Origin: Stercorarius parasiticus
Taxonomy: Eukaryota > Chordata > Aves > Charadriiformes > Stercorariidae
Length of the DNA stretch: 64,000 bases
Direction: 5' to 3'
NCBI GenBank assembly: GCA_013396915.1
Contig: VWZL01002558.1
Location: 1,055,021-1,119,020 of the forward strand
Below are positions 21,944 to 35,456 of this stretch, one piece after another. Below the pieces are notes generated by a model. It was not told the DNA's origin. It saw nothing but the letters and a program-made list of their open reading frames with translations, and did no database searches. A program made the translations under genes and the position numbers. Position 1 is the first letter of the stretch. The number at the start of each line of letters is the position of its first letter.

Positions 21944-23269
21944 GGGGGGAGAAAAGGAAGACAGGAAGGAGTCTCCGTTTGTGGGGGGGGGAGCCCTCTT
22001 GGTTCATGTGTGCAAACTTTTTGATTTTCCTGAGAGATCTCTAGATTTATGGTAAGTTGAAACTATATTCAGAGGATTGAATAGGCAATACGCATTACAA
22101 CTAGGTGATAAAGTGTTTTTATTTTAAAATAATAATGCTTTATATGTTTTTCAGACATGATTTGCGTAGTATAAGTTACATTTCAAGCGGTGCTTCACGT
22201 GGAGGATATGGGAATTGTGCTAAGGCTGGGGATCCTTCAGATGGGGTGGCTTTTGCGTCTCCTGCTCCCCCCTCAAAATCAGGAGGTGAACTGTGAGATG
22301 ATTTGGTGCCTCTTCAGCCAGAAAATGTTAACTCAGCTTATCTCTTGTGCTGCCTGTGTTGTAAACTTAATACTTAATTTACATGTTTACCTACCTAAGC
22401 TCAATGGTAGTGAAGGGCTGTTTAATGCTGGAAAAACTTCCCGCTAAGGAGTGGGACACACAGGTGATGGGGGTGGGAGGGGAAACAGTAGTTTTGCAGA
22501 CACGTCCCTCCTCCCCTCCCACAGCTGCAACATCTGTAGTTTTCCACATTTAGGATGTATCTGGTTTCCTGTGGGATATTTTATTTACATTGAGTGTGGC
22601 TAAGAAGTTAACTGTTTTTATGCTCTATCCCTTTATTACGGTCTGTCTTATCTGTTTAGATCGTAAGCTTTTTTTTTTTGTAGCAAGCCAGATCTTACAG
22701 TTGCAACATCCTGAGCACACTGGAACGGTGATTTAATTGGCTTCTAACCACTTTCATACTAAATACTAATGATACAGTTCAAAAGGCGTAAAGAGCAGCA
22801 GCAAGAACCTTGGTTTGGAATGGAAAAAGCAACACAGAGGAGCTTTGCTCAGACGTCTTCTTTTTGGCTTGATTTCCGGCCCCCCACCTCAAAGCTGAAG
22901 AGGGACACAACCAGCAGGCGTTCAAATCTTCTTTTGAGTCTATACCAGCCTCTGTGGCTATGGCAGTAGAAATAATAATCTGCCTGGGAAATCATGGTAA
23001 ACTGCCTATATTTCTAACCAACATAGAACAGAAAAAAGGATCAGCGTTCTTGTTTTACGCAGGTTCTTCAAGAGTCTCTCATTGACTGTGCTGGGGCGGG
23101 GGGGCACTTTCATTCCTTTTGGTGTCATTTTAGGGCTGGTAGTGCCAATCACATAACCTGGAGTACTCAGCACAGCAGGTATTTCTAATGAGGGGGCAAC
23201 AGCCCCCTCAGGGCTCTTTGCTTAGAAAGCATTGTTTTTTGAGGAAATATTAAATAAAATAATGTTGCG
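21944..23269. other. Intergenic DNA after the gap, no gene seen
   Basis: G-rich for the first 50 bases, then ordinary. A pyrimidine-rich AG acceptor-like site ends at 22154, but the sequence after it has an early stop. Nothing recognised. Confidence 0.6.
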
Positions 23270-23605
23270 TAGTCTTAAGAAGAGGTGACTGAATTGGTGG
23301 CATAAGGACAAGCATGATGAAGTTTTATGTAAGAAAATTATAGGACAGATTTCCATAGGACAAGAGATAATAGGCTTAAATTACAGCACGTAACTTGAAG
23401 TTGTAGAAAAATCTAAAGTCAAGGAGAGTTAAACACTGGTTTAGGCTGCTGAAGGAAGGTGTGGAACCTCCATTATTTGGTGTCTTTAAGAACAGGTTAG
23501 GCAGCCCAGCCTCTGTCAGGAATAGCCCAAGTATAATTGATCCTGCTGGGAGAGACAGACTTAATGATCTCTTGATGTCTCTTTCCAACCTTATGAATCT
23601 GCAGA
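23270..23605 (+). mobile_element. CR1 LINE 3' fragment, degraded
   Basis: The + strand carries a decayed but recognisable CR1 3' part. It includes GGAAGGTGTGGAACCTCCAT, TTAAGAACAGGTTAGGCAG and CTTTCCAACCTTATGAATCT, in the order found at CR1 ends. It is older than the copies at 12 and 41 kb, judging by divergence. The left boundary is approximate. Confidence 0.75.
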
Positions 23606-26600
23606 GATGTGAATAGGCCCTATATAATTGCATCTTGGTAGAGTTCATCAAGCACTTTCAGGTCGTTCTGGATAAAAGCCACCATATGCACTTAAAATCA
23701 CTATAACTACGGTGAAGTTCTGAGGTTTAAAGGGCCCTGAGGCAATTGAGTAAACACATGAGAAGATCCAGGTCAGTGGAAGACCAACAATCCAACAATC
23801 AGTACAGTGGAAATCAATTTGCAGCTGTCTAGAATAAAATCATCATCTTCTGCAATTACCATTGTCATTCCTTCAGTTAAGGCACCTGCAAGACATTGGA
23901 AAAACATAGCTATCTAACTTGAGGAACTATGTTTCCCCCCGCCCTTAACTAAAGGAAAGTGTTAGAGATGGCTCTACACTTTCAAGTCTTCAAGGGAGAG
24001 CATATTGATAGATCTAAAAGATATTTTAGTCTTTGAAAACCAAAACAACAGATCTACAAAGTCTACTCTTTCTTTATATCACTTCCTTGGATATAATACA
24101 GTTGAAAAATCCCTGCCCATTCCTGTTGTAATCCTTAATTTTTTAGAAAGGAAAACGGCTTGCAGACAGGCAGGGTAGCTCAGTGCTTATGGAAGTAGCT
24201 TGTCTCTGTATATAAATTCCTTGTTAAAATAAGCTGTGAAGCAAAAAAGTAACCACACTCATCTTCTTTCAACCAATGAGTGGCCCAGGGATAAGAACTT
24301 TGTGGGGAGACACAGTGATGGCATTATGCTGAGAAATTAATTTCCCCACACAGTGCAAGTCATCAGTGGCCGGAGTCTCCAGAAAGCGGCACCAGATGCC
24401 CAGAATATTTTGGCACGCAAGTCTGTAGAAAGCTCCAAAGAGGAGGAAGTGAAAGAATGGCGGCAAGTCTCTTGCAGGAAACTTTAGAGATGTGGGACTT
24501 CATTTGCACATGGGTAGGACCAGCTCTCTTCAGCAAAAAGCACGGCGGGAAGTGGGATAGACTGTGTCTTTTCTACCACTGAAAGGATGGAGCCATCTGC
24601 TTTTCCATGTCATCACTGAATGCTGTCTGGTCTGCTTGTCTTTATCTCTTCTATGGACTATTCATTCTTTCTGTAAGTAGCACACATGCTTCTTCAGGCC
24701 TGTCACTATTGTCCTCACTGTGATTCAATGCACATGTAAAGGCAGTAGTTATTTTAGGAAGCAATAGCTGAGTCTGTGCATCAGATTCCAAGATATGTTC
24801 TTGGGCAAGTTTTCAGATAATCCATTTATAGGCAATTAAAGTGCTTTGAAGATATAAAGTGCCATGTTACTGATAACTACTGATTAGTCATGCAAATAAA
24901 TGGAAATATTTTAATTAGGGCAATTTCAACATGACTCGTACTGTGGAAAAGAGCCTATATAAACATATTAAATAGATAATTTATTAGTGGGAACAACCTG
25001 TGATTAAGGGCGTTGTGTTTTAATTTTTTTGTGGGGGGGAATAATATACATAGCAAAGTAGCAATGCAAGAGAATAACAATCTGATAAGCTAAAAAAGAA
25101 TAACTAATAACCTCTGTTTTTCAAAGTATGCAGAAAGCTACAAATGGGATATTTGTGTCCCTTCATCTCTGCTTGAGCCACAGTACAACTCGGAGTAGGC
25201 TGGGGATGCTCGGATACGTACTGCCCGAAATGTGGCCGCTCTGCCAGCCTGTCGCTGTTTGAGTCTACGTACATGTCTTGTGGTGCTATAGTAGCTTTGT
25301 TCTAGGATTTACCATCACTTTTCTGCCAGGACCCTTCTCTCTTGCAAAGTCTCCTTTTTTTGGGGGGTGATCTGCCAGCGTCCTGACTGGGAGTAACAGC
25401 AAGAGGCTGGACCATTTCCTACAAGGCTGCCTGGTGTTCTGTAGGAGATGCGTGTCAAATGTTGCTAGGTCATTTTATATCTACTTCGTAGTCACTTTTG
25501 CATGTGTGTACAATTATGTGTAAGGTGAATAGAAATGGAAGGCCAGGATCAAGGTATCGTGTTAGGCTACATGTGTTCAGGGAGGCTTCAGAGAGTTAGA
25601 GCCAGATCTTTGATGTTCTGTAGGCTGCACCCTACGCTTTTGCTTCCCTTGGAAAGCAGGATCAGGTACCTCTGTGGTAGGGAAGGGAGCAGAATATCAG
25701 ACTATTGTTATTGATATGTGTGTCTTTATCACCTTTGACAGTATATCTGGGCAATGTAAGTGATGAATGTTTGATGGACTATGGGAATACATTCATGAAA
25801 TTATGCCTTGTCTTTTTGTTTTTAGTGCCAGGACTTGTTTATAGTGGAGTGTGCCAGAGTTCAATTAACCTCCAATTAAAAATCAGGAGAAGCAAAAGTT
25901 TACCTCATGGTAAACACCATGTAGTGCCTCAATTTACCGTCTGCCAGTTAGTCACAACACCCACAGTCTATTTAATTTATGATTAAAATGCAAAGGCTTA
26001 ATGCAAAGTGAATCTTCCAGTCTGACTTGCTAGTTTCAGTGGAATTTGCCTGAGCTGTATATGGGTGAATTTCTGTGTGTGTATGTCTGTGGGTATCCGT
26101 ATATATACCCGCATATTTCTGAATCCTGACCAAGTTTAAACTACTCATCTGTAATATTTATTAGAGATGGAATTGCAGGGCTTGTCAGCTCTGTCTTTCC
26201 GAGTCACTCTTTCACCTTTGCTGCAACGCTTCCCAGAAAGCTTACACTTATAACCTGTAGTTAAGGCGCACAGGTCTGCCGGTTGCCACATCTCCCTGTC
26301 CCCACAGCAAGTCCCCTTACCTAGGAAGGGGGTAAAACCAGTCTCGAGTGAAAGCTTTAATGATGCAGCTTGTGCGTAACTTGCAACTTTATGCCTATAC
26401 AAAAGGCATATTTCTCTTGGGTTTATGTTTTTTTTTTTCTTTAAACTGAGAATATACAACAATAGATTTTCACAGTCGTTGAGGTTAAGATGCCTACTGA
26501 GTAGGTTGTTAATTTTTTTTATGGCTGTCTACACAAAGTTTGGTGCAAGACATCTTGTTAATCATTGCTATCCTCTTTCTAGTGTAAGGGTTACACCCCA

Positions 26601-27299
26601 AGTGCAGCTGTGTCTGTCTCTGCCTTTAAAAAGAGGTCAAATTGACATTTAGAGTTACGCTTTGAAAAAACTGCTGTGACTTCATGACCTTTCTAAAACT
26701 GGCATTCTCTGCCTTTTAAATAGGGACTTTCACTTGAAGGAATTTACAACAGATTTTCCTCTCAATCCTTCACGCTTAGATCCCTGGCTTCGTTCCAGAT
26801 TGTAGAAACTAGATTTGTAATTGCCTTATTTACAAGGTAGGGTTTCCCCCTCCTTGTGTGCTTAACTTGACGGATTGTAGACTATCAGGCGCCACTTAAC
26901 CTTTTCGAAAAAATGTTTTATTTCAATTCCCTTTGTTTTAAAGATCCCTTTACTCTCTCGAGAAACTTTCATCAGAATGAATAGAGAAAGTGGATTAACC
27001 TAGATTAAATTTGTAATACCAGAGACTGTGTCAATTTGTGGGTTTACCAGAGTGGGAGAAACTAGATTAAAGTTGTGTTCAGTTTTATTAGCAGAGAATT
27101 TGATTAAAAAATATTGTTTTAGTTTTCCCATGAATTTGCAAATTCAGATAAAATTTGGATAAAACAGCAGTCTGAATTTCCATTCCAAGCTTAAAAAAAA
27201 GTCTCAAACGTGGTAAAACCCTCATCCCAATTGGCTTCTGATTTAAGACTGTGGACTATTTATTTGTTACCTTCAGTCTCTGCTCTTTGATATCTAAAT
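23606..27299. other. Intergenic DNA without recognised gene
   Basis: AT-rich. The part at about 24840-25010, with an ATGCAAAT octamer and homeodomain-type TTAATTAG, looks unusually uniform and could be a conserved non-coding element (see findings). No repeat or exon was recognised elsewhere. Confidence 0.5.
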
Positions 27300-28260
27300 A
27301 GCACTAGCAGTCTGAAGCACAGCTGGGAGGGAGATACAGCCAGCACAGGGACACTCATTGGAAAGACTTGTGCATTCAGGACACTCTCAAGCCTTTTCTG
27401 CCAAACATGCCATCATGTGCCCTTCTGCCTCCTCGTTGCCCAAACCAGTTCCTCATCAGTACCTTCCTCTTCCCAATCACCCTACCAGCAGGACCTGGGC
27501 CCAGGATTTTCTTTAGGAAGAGATAGTTGATGGGTGAGAGATGGTGTAGTCCAGAGTTTGTTTTGGGACCAACAGGCTGTAAGACAGCTCCTGAGAGAGC
27601 TGGTTGTCCTACCGCTGTTTTTTGTTCTCCACTGGACTCCTCCCACTGAGGAAAAAGGCTGCAGCAGCGCCAGATCCTGCTCACGAGGGTGGAGGTGGAG
27701 GAGGAATGGTGTGTTCTCTTTGCCGTGGTAGGGATTGGACCATGACTGGAGGAGCCGGGGTGTCTGTCTCATTATCCTGTTGTGCCGGGAGCACTGGGTG
27801 TTGCTGAAGATCCCTGAGGATGATTGTAGATTAGAGCAGAGAGGAGGATACCCTGCACCAAAGCATGTGTGATGTCTGCAGCATCCATCATCGTGCGAGG
27901 TGGAAGCAGGCAGTGGTACCACCACTGCACCTCATGTCTCCTCACTCCGCTGAGATCAGCACCAAGTGACTCCCCAGCATCGACGCCCTGAGGCATTTGT
28001 GCCTGCAGTGCTGGTCGGGAGGTCTATACCTGAGAAAGGTCTTTCTCTTGGATGGAATACTCTTTGCTGCTCACCTGCTGGAGCCTCCCTCGCCCTGCCC
28101 CCTTCACAGAGCATACGAGGACAATAGAGGTACAGCTGGAGAGAACTGGTGCTTTTCTGCAAACTGCAGCATCCTGTGTTGGGTAACCCTGGCAGACCCC
28201 AGCCTCTGCTGGTTTTGGCCAAGATGGGAGCTTTTGTGTGACTGTGCAGACTGTAACTAC
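27300..28260 (-). pseudogene. GC-richer block with decayed open frames, origin unknown
   Basis: This kilobase is visibly richer in G and C than its neighbours. On the minus strand it holds overlapping open frames of 74-147 codons, for example one containing MMDAADITHALVQGI. The frames switch repeatedly, as in a decayed retroelement or retrocopy. I do not recognise the protein, and it could also be plain non-coding sequence. Confidence 0.25.
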
Positions 28261-31200
28261 CAAAATGCGCAGTATTTATACAGCGTATTCTCATATCACT
28301 TTCTATAGATTTATTTCAAAAGGACCCATGCAAAAGGCTAGCCATAATCTGGAATTTCTGACAAGTTTTGTTGCTGTGTTACTTAACGTTTTTTCAAATA
28401 CCACTGTGTGAGCAGGTGGCGCTTGCAGTCGGGTTGGGCAGTCAGGCTCCCGGCTGTATCATTGCTGTAGGAGACCGCAACAGTAACTTCTCCGCTAGCT
28501 GGGCTGCTGAGGTGGGGACTAGCGCTGGTTGGATTTTCTGGTCCGCTCAGCCTTCTCTCTTGTTTTATCTCAAATAGGGTGCGAAAGCTTCTGAATTGTG
28601 CAAATGGACTTATCGTCTGTAGCTGTGTGACAGGCAGCTCGTGTATAACAGCCTGGTGCACAAGTCCTTCGGAAACTGTTTGCTTCCATGGTTTCCCGTT
28701 TGTTATTCATGGCGTTTGACTGCCTGGCTGAGCTGTGTAGGTCTCTCTCTGCTCCCTGACAATTTTTTTTCAGCAGGAGAAAGATGGTTTTTTGTCCGCC
28801 GTGGATGAATACGGGTATTCATAAAAAGCACAGGCTGTCCAGTCATGCACATAAATAAAAATCCATTCAAGATAACGATGATGAAATAGGAACATAACAT
28901 GAGTCGGATAGATCGTCTTCTGTAAATCCAGATAATAGTGAAGTCTGTAGAATCTACTTAATTTAGGCCCTGGTCCTGCAAGCATTTATCAGTGTGTGAA
29001 TACATTTATGTAGCACTGTTGACTTCCAGATGACTGCTCAAGTTTATAAGATTAGTCCAAAGGCTATGGAATAACCAGAGTCATTTTGTTAAATCTCATC
29101 TATTTTAATGTGTCAGCGTCTTCAGGCTGTGGTCATATGTATTTTTGTACTTCGTAGGCAGGGGAAGGCTGTCCCAGAGGTGAGTAACTGTTAATTGGAA
29201 ACTTGCAAGTTGTGAGCGCAGGACCCGGTGCTGCTGCTTGAGTCTCAGCAGTAGGAAAAAGAAGGTCCTGGAAGAGAAAGTAATGTTTAACTCTCATGTT
29301 TCAAAGTCTTATAAGAGTGAATACTTTCAAAACTGTGAGGCAATCCAGAACTAGCCATGGCTTTTTATATTTCCTATTGGAGGTCAGCAGGTTGGCTGAC
29401 ATTTCATAGTGCATGTAGCTTATTGCAAGGTTCAGATGTGAAACTTCTCATAAAGAAATACCTTTGGGTTTGCCATCAGGAAGAAAACTTTGAATAGCTT
29501 GTTTGGCCTCATCCACAAGCTAAAGCAACCAAAGAAAAAAGGCTTTGGAGCTAAAAAACTGCTTAAAACCACTTTGGTAGACAATTGAATTATTGTTTTT
29601 ATTTTTTTTTTTGAAGAAGAGACATTTAAAGCCTGTATATATTAAATACAATGTCAATGAATGTTGATTGTCATTTATAACTATACTGCCTTTTGATACG
29701 TTGGAGACTTGTCTCTCAGTAGAGACTGAGCAGGGAATGATGGTCATTCCTGCACCATCATTGTTGGTGAACTGGCTGAAATGTGAAAGTCCAGATGTCT
29801 CTTTAGGGAATGGTCTCGTGCTGTATCGTGTACATGTGCGTTACCGGAATTCACGTCTGAATTGATTCCATGCCCGTGAAAAACAATGTATAGCTGAGTT
29901 GTAATGGAAACCTGGATACAATGAATAACAAGAGAAGAACTTGAAGGGAAAGAATGAGAACAGGAAGTCTAATCTTCAGCTTTTCTATATATAGAAAACA
30001 CCTCAAGGGTAAGCACATACTGTTTTGTATAAATACATTTAAAATGTGTTTTGTAGGCACATATTTTCAATGTGTTGTCATGATTGGAAACACATGTAGA
30101 CTCTGAAAAATTATGTGAAGCATGCAGAGCTCTTGCCCATGCACATAAGTAAAAGCTATGCACAGTGTATACGTGTGTAAATATTTAGCTGGAGGAACAG
30201 CCACATGAGAACTACTTCAGAACAATCCCCAAGTCAGGAAGCCACAAATTATAGGTCTGAAATTTACCACATTGGCATGTCTACATAAATAAAACCAACT
30301 GGAAAGATAGGAGGGAGGAAAAACACATTTACAAACAGTATCAGATTAGAGAAGACGAAAACTGCTAAACCCTTTTCTTGACTCTAATCAGAAGGCAGGA
30401 AGATTATTACAGGCGGGAGCTTGCAGACTTCAGCTAAACAACTTCCCGGCTCTGAGTTTGAGTTTTGATTTTTATTTACGTGTATGCATGCAACCGGAGC
30501 TTTACACATAGTCATTATTTTGACAGAGGCCAAGAGGAGGTATGGTTGTATTTGTTTTTCCCCTTTCCAGGAACGTTACCATCATTTTACTCCCTCTTTA
30601 TCTTTGCCAGCTCTTTGGGATGGGATGATGTCATCTTCTTTATCTACCTAGTATCTACCATGATGAGGCCTTGATCCTGACCAAGGGTGTTGGCTGTTTC
30701 ATGAGTGTTGAATTGGGAAGCAGCCATAGGAAACCTGTACTTCTATTGCAGACAGCAACACTTCAGCTAGAGTAAATACAACTGATACTTGTAAAACCAC
30801 CGAGACAACTGCTAGTTATCACAAGGCCTTATACAGGCATTGGTACGTCAGTCCTCTTCCAGTCCTCCCACCCTTAACTTATGCCGGAGCAAGCTCCCAG
30901 AGCTTCTCTCCCCACTCAGTTGTGAAACTTGCAACTGAGCTGCAGGCGGGCTGCTGGAGGCTCGGAAAAAGTAGCTGCCCGGAATGATCGCTTGCTTCTC
31001 AGACCCAGGTCTTCCTGGAGCTGGATAAGGACAGCAGGTAAAATACAATCCTTTGAGCTGAGGAGTAGGAAAAGGGGATGTCACTAGATCTGAAGAGAGA
31101 AAGCAGAGTGACTGGTGACTGTGTGTGTTTGTCTGGAGTTGCCTTTTCCTTCTGTCTCTCTGAAGAGAATCACTGAGCAGAGGTGTAACTGCCTCTGGCG

Positions 31201-33939
31201 TGGAGCATCCCCACATGGTAGAGAAAGTCTGGCGCTCGCCTCATCTCCCAGTTGGGTCTGGGAGGTCTGTAGCACGACTGGCGAGAATGTAGCAAGGACT
31301 GCTGCTTTTCCACATGCAGACTTCTGGGGCTTTGTCCATGTCCTCTGCTTCACCATCTCGGAGGATGTAATGGAAGAGGAGGAGAGGGGAAAGCATTAAG
31401 TAAGTTGGGGAAACTCCCTTATTATCTAGCAATGTCTGAAACTTAAATGGGGGTGGGGGAGTAAACGCAAGTGTTTTCTCAAGACCGCGTGTCATGAAAC
31501 TAGAATTGAACACACAGGTTCAGTTCTATCACCTGGCTTCTCTGGAAAGGAAATATGAGGAGTTTATTCTGTAAGCGCCTGGAAGCTGGAGGCTTGGTGC
31601 AGGGAACTCTCTTGCTACAGGAGAAGGATCGGTAGGTTTAGAAAGTTTAGTTCTATCCTTAGGCTCTACTGTTGGAGATCATAAGTGGACGCTGCATATG
31701 ACCTTAAGGAAAATGACTGTGAAGAATGCGTTGGCGTAAATGTTGCTACGTGTCAACTCCTGGGAACTGGAGTGTTGGTAGGACCTGGACCAGAGGTGTT
31801 TCTGTGAGAGGGCACCTCCTGTTCTGGCACCGAGAGCTGACATCTGTGTTATTGTAGCTATGGCATTGTAATCAGCTTTATTAACTTGAAATCATGAGAG
31901 TTTGGTCAGCAATTGGTAAGAGGTAAAGGTTATCTTTTTAGTTCCTCTGGTTGAAAGGCTAAGTCCTGCTATCAGTGAGGTAGATTGATCTCAATTGGCA
32001 TCTAATAACAAATACTTGTTTTGGGTGGTACCTGGGGACTGCAGTCCCCACAGCTGCGGAGCTGAAGTTCCTTATAGTGTTTAGTGGATTTATGTCTGCT
32101 CTTCACAGTGCTTCCATCTGCAGGAGAGCACAGCCGTGTCTTTCCTTGGGTGATTTGGGGAACTGAGACAGAGGTAAGCCAAGTTTGCTCAGCACTGCAA
32201 AGCAAATGGGGGAATGAAAGCCCTTGAATTGAGCTCTTCTACAGCTGGGCTGTCTTCCCTGTTGTCAGTCTCTTAACTATTCAGTGGCTGTGGATCATTC
32301 AGTAGTACATGGTGGTGGTAACTACCAGTTATTCAGTCCTTGAAATGACCTCTGCTTGATGGGGTTCCTATGCCTGCAGAGAATTTGTCTGAACTGTATT
32401 TAATGAAGGACATGAAAAACTTAAGCCTGCAAATTAGCACTGGGAAAAACATCCAGTTCGATATTTCTCTGTCCAGAAAGAGTTTCAATTTTCTGTTAGG
32501 ATTTTGATCTGTTTGGAGTGATTCCACTTTTTTTTTTTTGCACTAATAGAAGTGGTCAGGGACTAAATTTTATTTCTGTTTAAATCTTCTGGGTTAGAAT
32601 GCACACAGTTGTCCTTACTGAAGAAGGGGGAAGGAAATGGTTTGATCTGTGGGACGGAAAAGTTGTGTAAGGAGAGGCTCAAGGTTGGTGGTTTGCGATG
32701 TTTCCACTGCCCGCTCCATTGTGCGTGGTCTCTTTGGGGACAAGATACACGCACTGTTGTCCCCCTCTGCAGCAGAAGGCTGAGCTGCGGGAGGGGGAGA
32801 CTCTGCTGGGTTGTAATCATTGGAACAAAGCTGTTATCCTCGACAGATGTTGGTAGAGTCAGATTTATATGTATGTGGTAATTCTTTCAAAATATTTTCC
32901 TATGTATTTCCCCAAAGCTTTTTAACTGTATGTAAAGTTCCTTTTAGATTTCCCTATATGTGATAAGGCAGGATTGGGAAAGGACGCTTGAATATTTAAC
33001 CTGACTACCATTCAGGGGGTTAAAAATTGGTTATAACTAGTACTTTCTTGAATATCTTGTACATCTGTAATCTCTAACATCTTACACAACTGAGTGCTGT
33101 TCCAGCATAACCATGCTTCTATCGTGCTTTGATTAGATGGAGCTGATACACAGAAACTAGATGTCTTATTAGACTCTCCTTATCTCAGAGCGTAAGAGGT
33201 CCAAGGGAGCCTCCCACCGAAACCTGAGCCCTGCATGCAAGCGCGGGTCCCTACTTCCCTCTCTGCTGGAGGAGGTCATCCAGCAATTCAACCCAGTGGC
33301 TGGACCAGGAAGTGTGCTGCGGATACAAATCTTCCATGGTCCAATGTGTAGTTAATAGTTAAACACTCTATGGCTGGTGGAGGCTGGGTCAAATTTTTTG
33401 TGTGGGGTTAGGCTATAGAGAAATCGTGAACTGCTGCAGTTGAGTGTTTCTGGCAGACAGCCTAAGGGATGGGATAGAAAGGCTTTTGTAAATACACCGA
33501 TGCAGAAATGTACGCTTAATGTGTGCGCGCAAATACATAGCATTTATTATGCAAGTAGCTTTGCATAGCAGGAGAGGCGAGCAGCTGTTCTGCATATGGC
33601 TGGGGCATGGTGCTGCTTCCCAGCAGAGCCCGTCCCCTGCCCCCTCCTGCTGGGTGCCACCAGCTCCTGCCCTCTGCTGCCAGGTGCCACCAGCCCCAGA
33701 GCATGGCAGCAGCACCCTGCTGCCTACTGCAGCCTCCCTGGCTCCTGTGGCTGCGCAGGCACTGCAGGGGGGGCAGTGCTCCGAGCCCTGGCCTTCTGGT
33801 GAAGTTCTTGTTGTTTTTATTATTATTATTAATCTTCCAGCTCAGAATTTCTCAGAAAGCGAACATCAGCACTTAATCTATAGGGATTTTCCTTCTGAGG
33901 GTGAAGAAAAGCTTTCAATTATAAGGATTGTTTAGTAGG
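28261..33939. other. Intergenic DNA without recognised gene
   Basis: Mostly AT-rich. A GC-rich patch at 33600-33780 contains GGTGCCACCAG twice in a near-direct repeat (about 33654 and 33684), followed by an ATT-repeat at about 33817-33831. No coding segment is supported. Confidence 0.55.
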
Positions 33940-34819
33940 AAGCGCTTGTTGAGAAGAAAGAAAACATCCTAGATAAAATTTTAATTCCAGATGTCAGTAA
34001 CGAGAAATGAGGTGGTTAGGGGGAATGCCAAAGAAAGCATTGCATCTCTTTATCTTCATTAGGCTAAACAAGTGTAGCTCTATTACTGTCGATACCATAA
34101 ATGACTCCTTCCTGGAAAGATTAACAAGCCAAGCTATAAGATAAGAGTCTTCAGGTGAGCGTAAGCAATGCATGGCAGCCTGGTATAAGATGTAAAAGCC
34201 ACTCTTCAGGAGGAACCACAGTGACTTCAAGTTCAGCATCAGTCTGGTAGTTAGGAAACAAAATAAGGTAATTTTAAAAAGTGGACCAAAATTATATGAG
34301 AACGTGTGTTGAGAGAAAAATGAGGAACAACTAAAAGGATAAACTGTTTGAAATGCCATCGAGACTATTTAAATGTGCTGTTACCAGAAACTAAGAGGAA
34401 ACGTTTATCACCTGTCAAGAAAGATTTAAAAAGTACCAATGATAAAATAAAAAAGGTAATATGTATAAACAGTGAATTACAAGAGTCTATCGGAAATCAA
34501 AAGACTTTTTCAAAAAATAGAAGTCATATCTTATTGGAATTGCATGGCAAGGTCTTGGTAGCAGATGGGCTACAGGGCCAACTTCTGTGAGAAGCTGTCC
34601 AATAGAGCCAATGCCACCGGCTCCAAGATGGATCTGCTGCTGGCCAAGGCTGAACCAGTCAGTGACAGTGGCAGTGTCTCTAAGAACATATGTAAGAAGT
34701 GGGGGGGGGGAAAAACCCACCTGGGTAATTGCAGCAAGAAAGAGGAGTAAAGGTATGTGAGAGAGACTACTCTGCAGACACCCAGGTCTGTGAAGAAGGA
34801 AGGGGAGGAGGTGCTCCAA

Positions 34820-35235
34820 GGGTTGGAGCAGAGATTCCTCTGCAGCCCTTGAAGACCATGGTGAAGCAGGCTGTCCCCCTGCAGCCTCTGGAGGTTAGTG
34901 GTGGAGCAGATATCCACCTACAGACTGTGGAGGACGCCACGCCAGAGCAGGTGAATGCCTGAAGGAGGCTGTGACCCTGTGGGAAGCCTGTGCTGAAGCA
35001 GGCTCCTGGCAGGACCTGTGGAGCTGTGGAGAGAGGAGGCCACATTGGAGCAGGTTGTGGCCCCGCGGGGAACCCACGCTGGAGCAGTCTGTTCCTGAAG
35101 GACTGCACTCCATGGAAGGGACCCACACTGGAGTAGTTTGTGAAGAACTGCAGCCTGTGGGAAGGACTCATGTTGCAGAAGTTCCATGGAGGACTGTTTC
35201 CTGTGGGAGGGACCCCACACTGGAGCAGGGGAAGA
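34820..35235 (+). repeat. Degenerate internal repeat array inside the LTR
   Basis: Variants of CTGGAGCAG or TGGAGCAG recur about eight times at roughly 30-90 base spacing (near 34822, 34904, 34943, 34993, 35048, 35080, 35128 and 35219). They are often preceded by GGGACCCACAC-like bases. This is a property of the LTR family, with moderate divergence between units. Confidence 0.7.
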
Positions 35236-35450
35236 GTGTGAGGAGTCCTCCCCCCGAGGAGGAAAGAGTGGCAGAGACAACGTGTGACGAACTGACCACA
35301 ACCCCTATTCCCTGTCCCCCGGCGCTGCTCAGGGCGAGGAGGTAGAGAAACCAGGAGTGAAGCTGAGCCCAGGAAGAAAGGAGGGGTAGGGGGAAGGTGA
35401 TTTTTAAAATTTGGTTTTATTTCTCATTATGCTACTCTGATTTCTTTGGT

Positions 35451-35456
35451 AATAAA
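35451..35456 (+). terminator. LTR poly(A) signal AATAAA
   Basis: Canonical hexamer inside the first solo LTR, about 190 bases before its 3' end. It matches the position of the R/U5 junction signal in this LTR type. Confidence 0.6.

Noticed and set aside
34767..35345. Open frames of 124-134 codons on both strands
   Set aside because: They are read from the internal repeats of a solo LTR; the repeated HSGVVC/LEQ-like pieces are repeat-derived.
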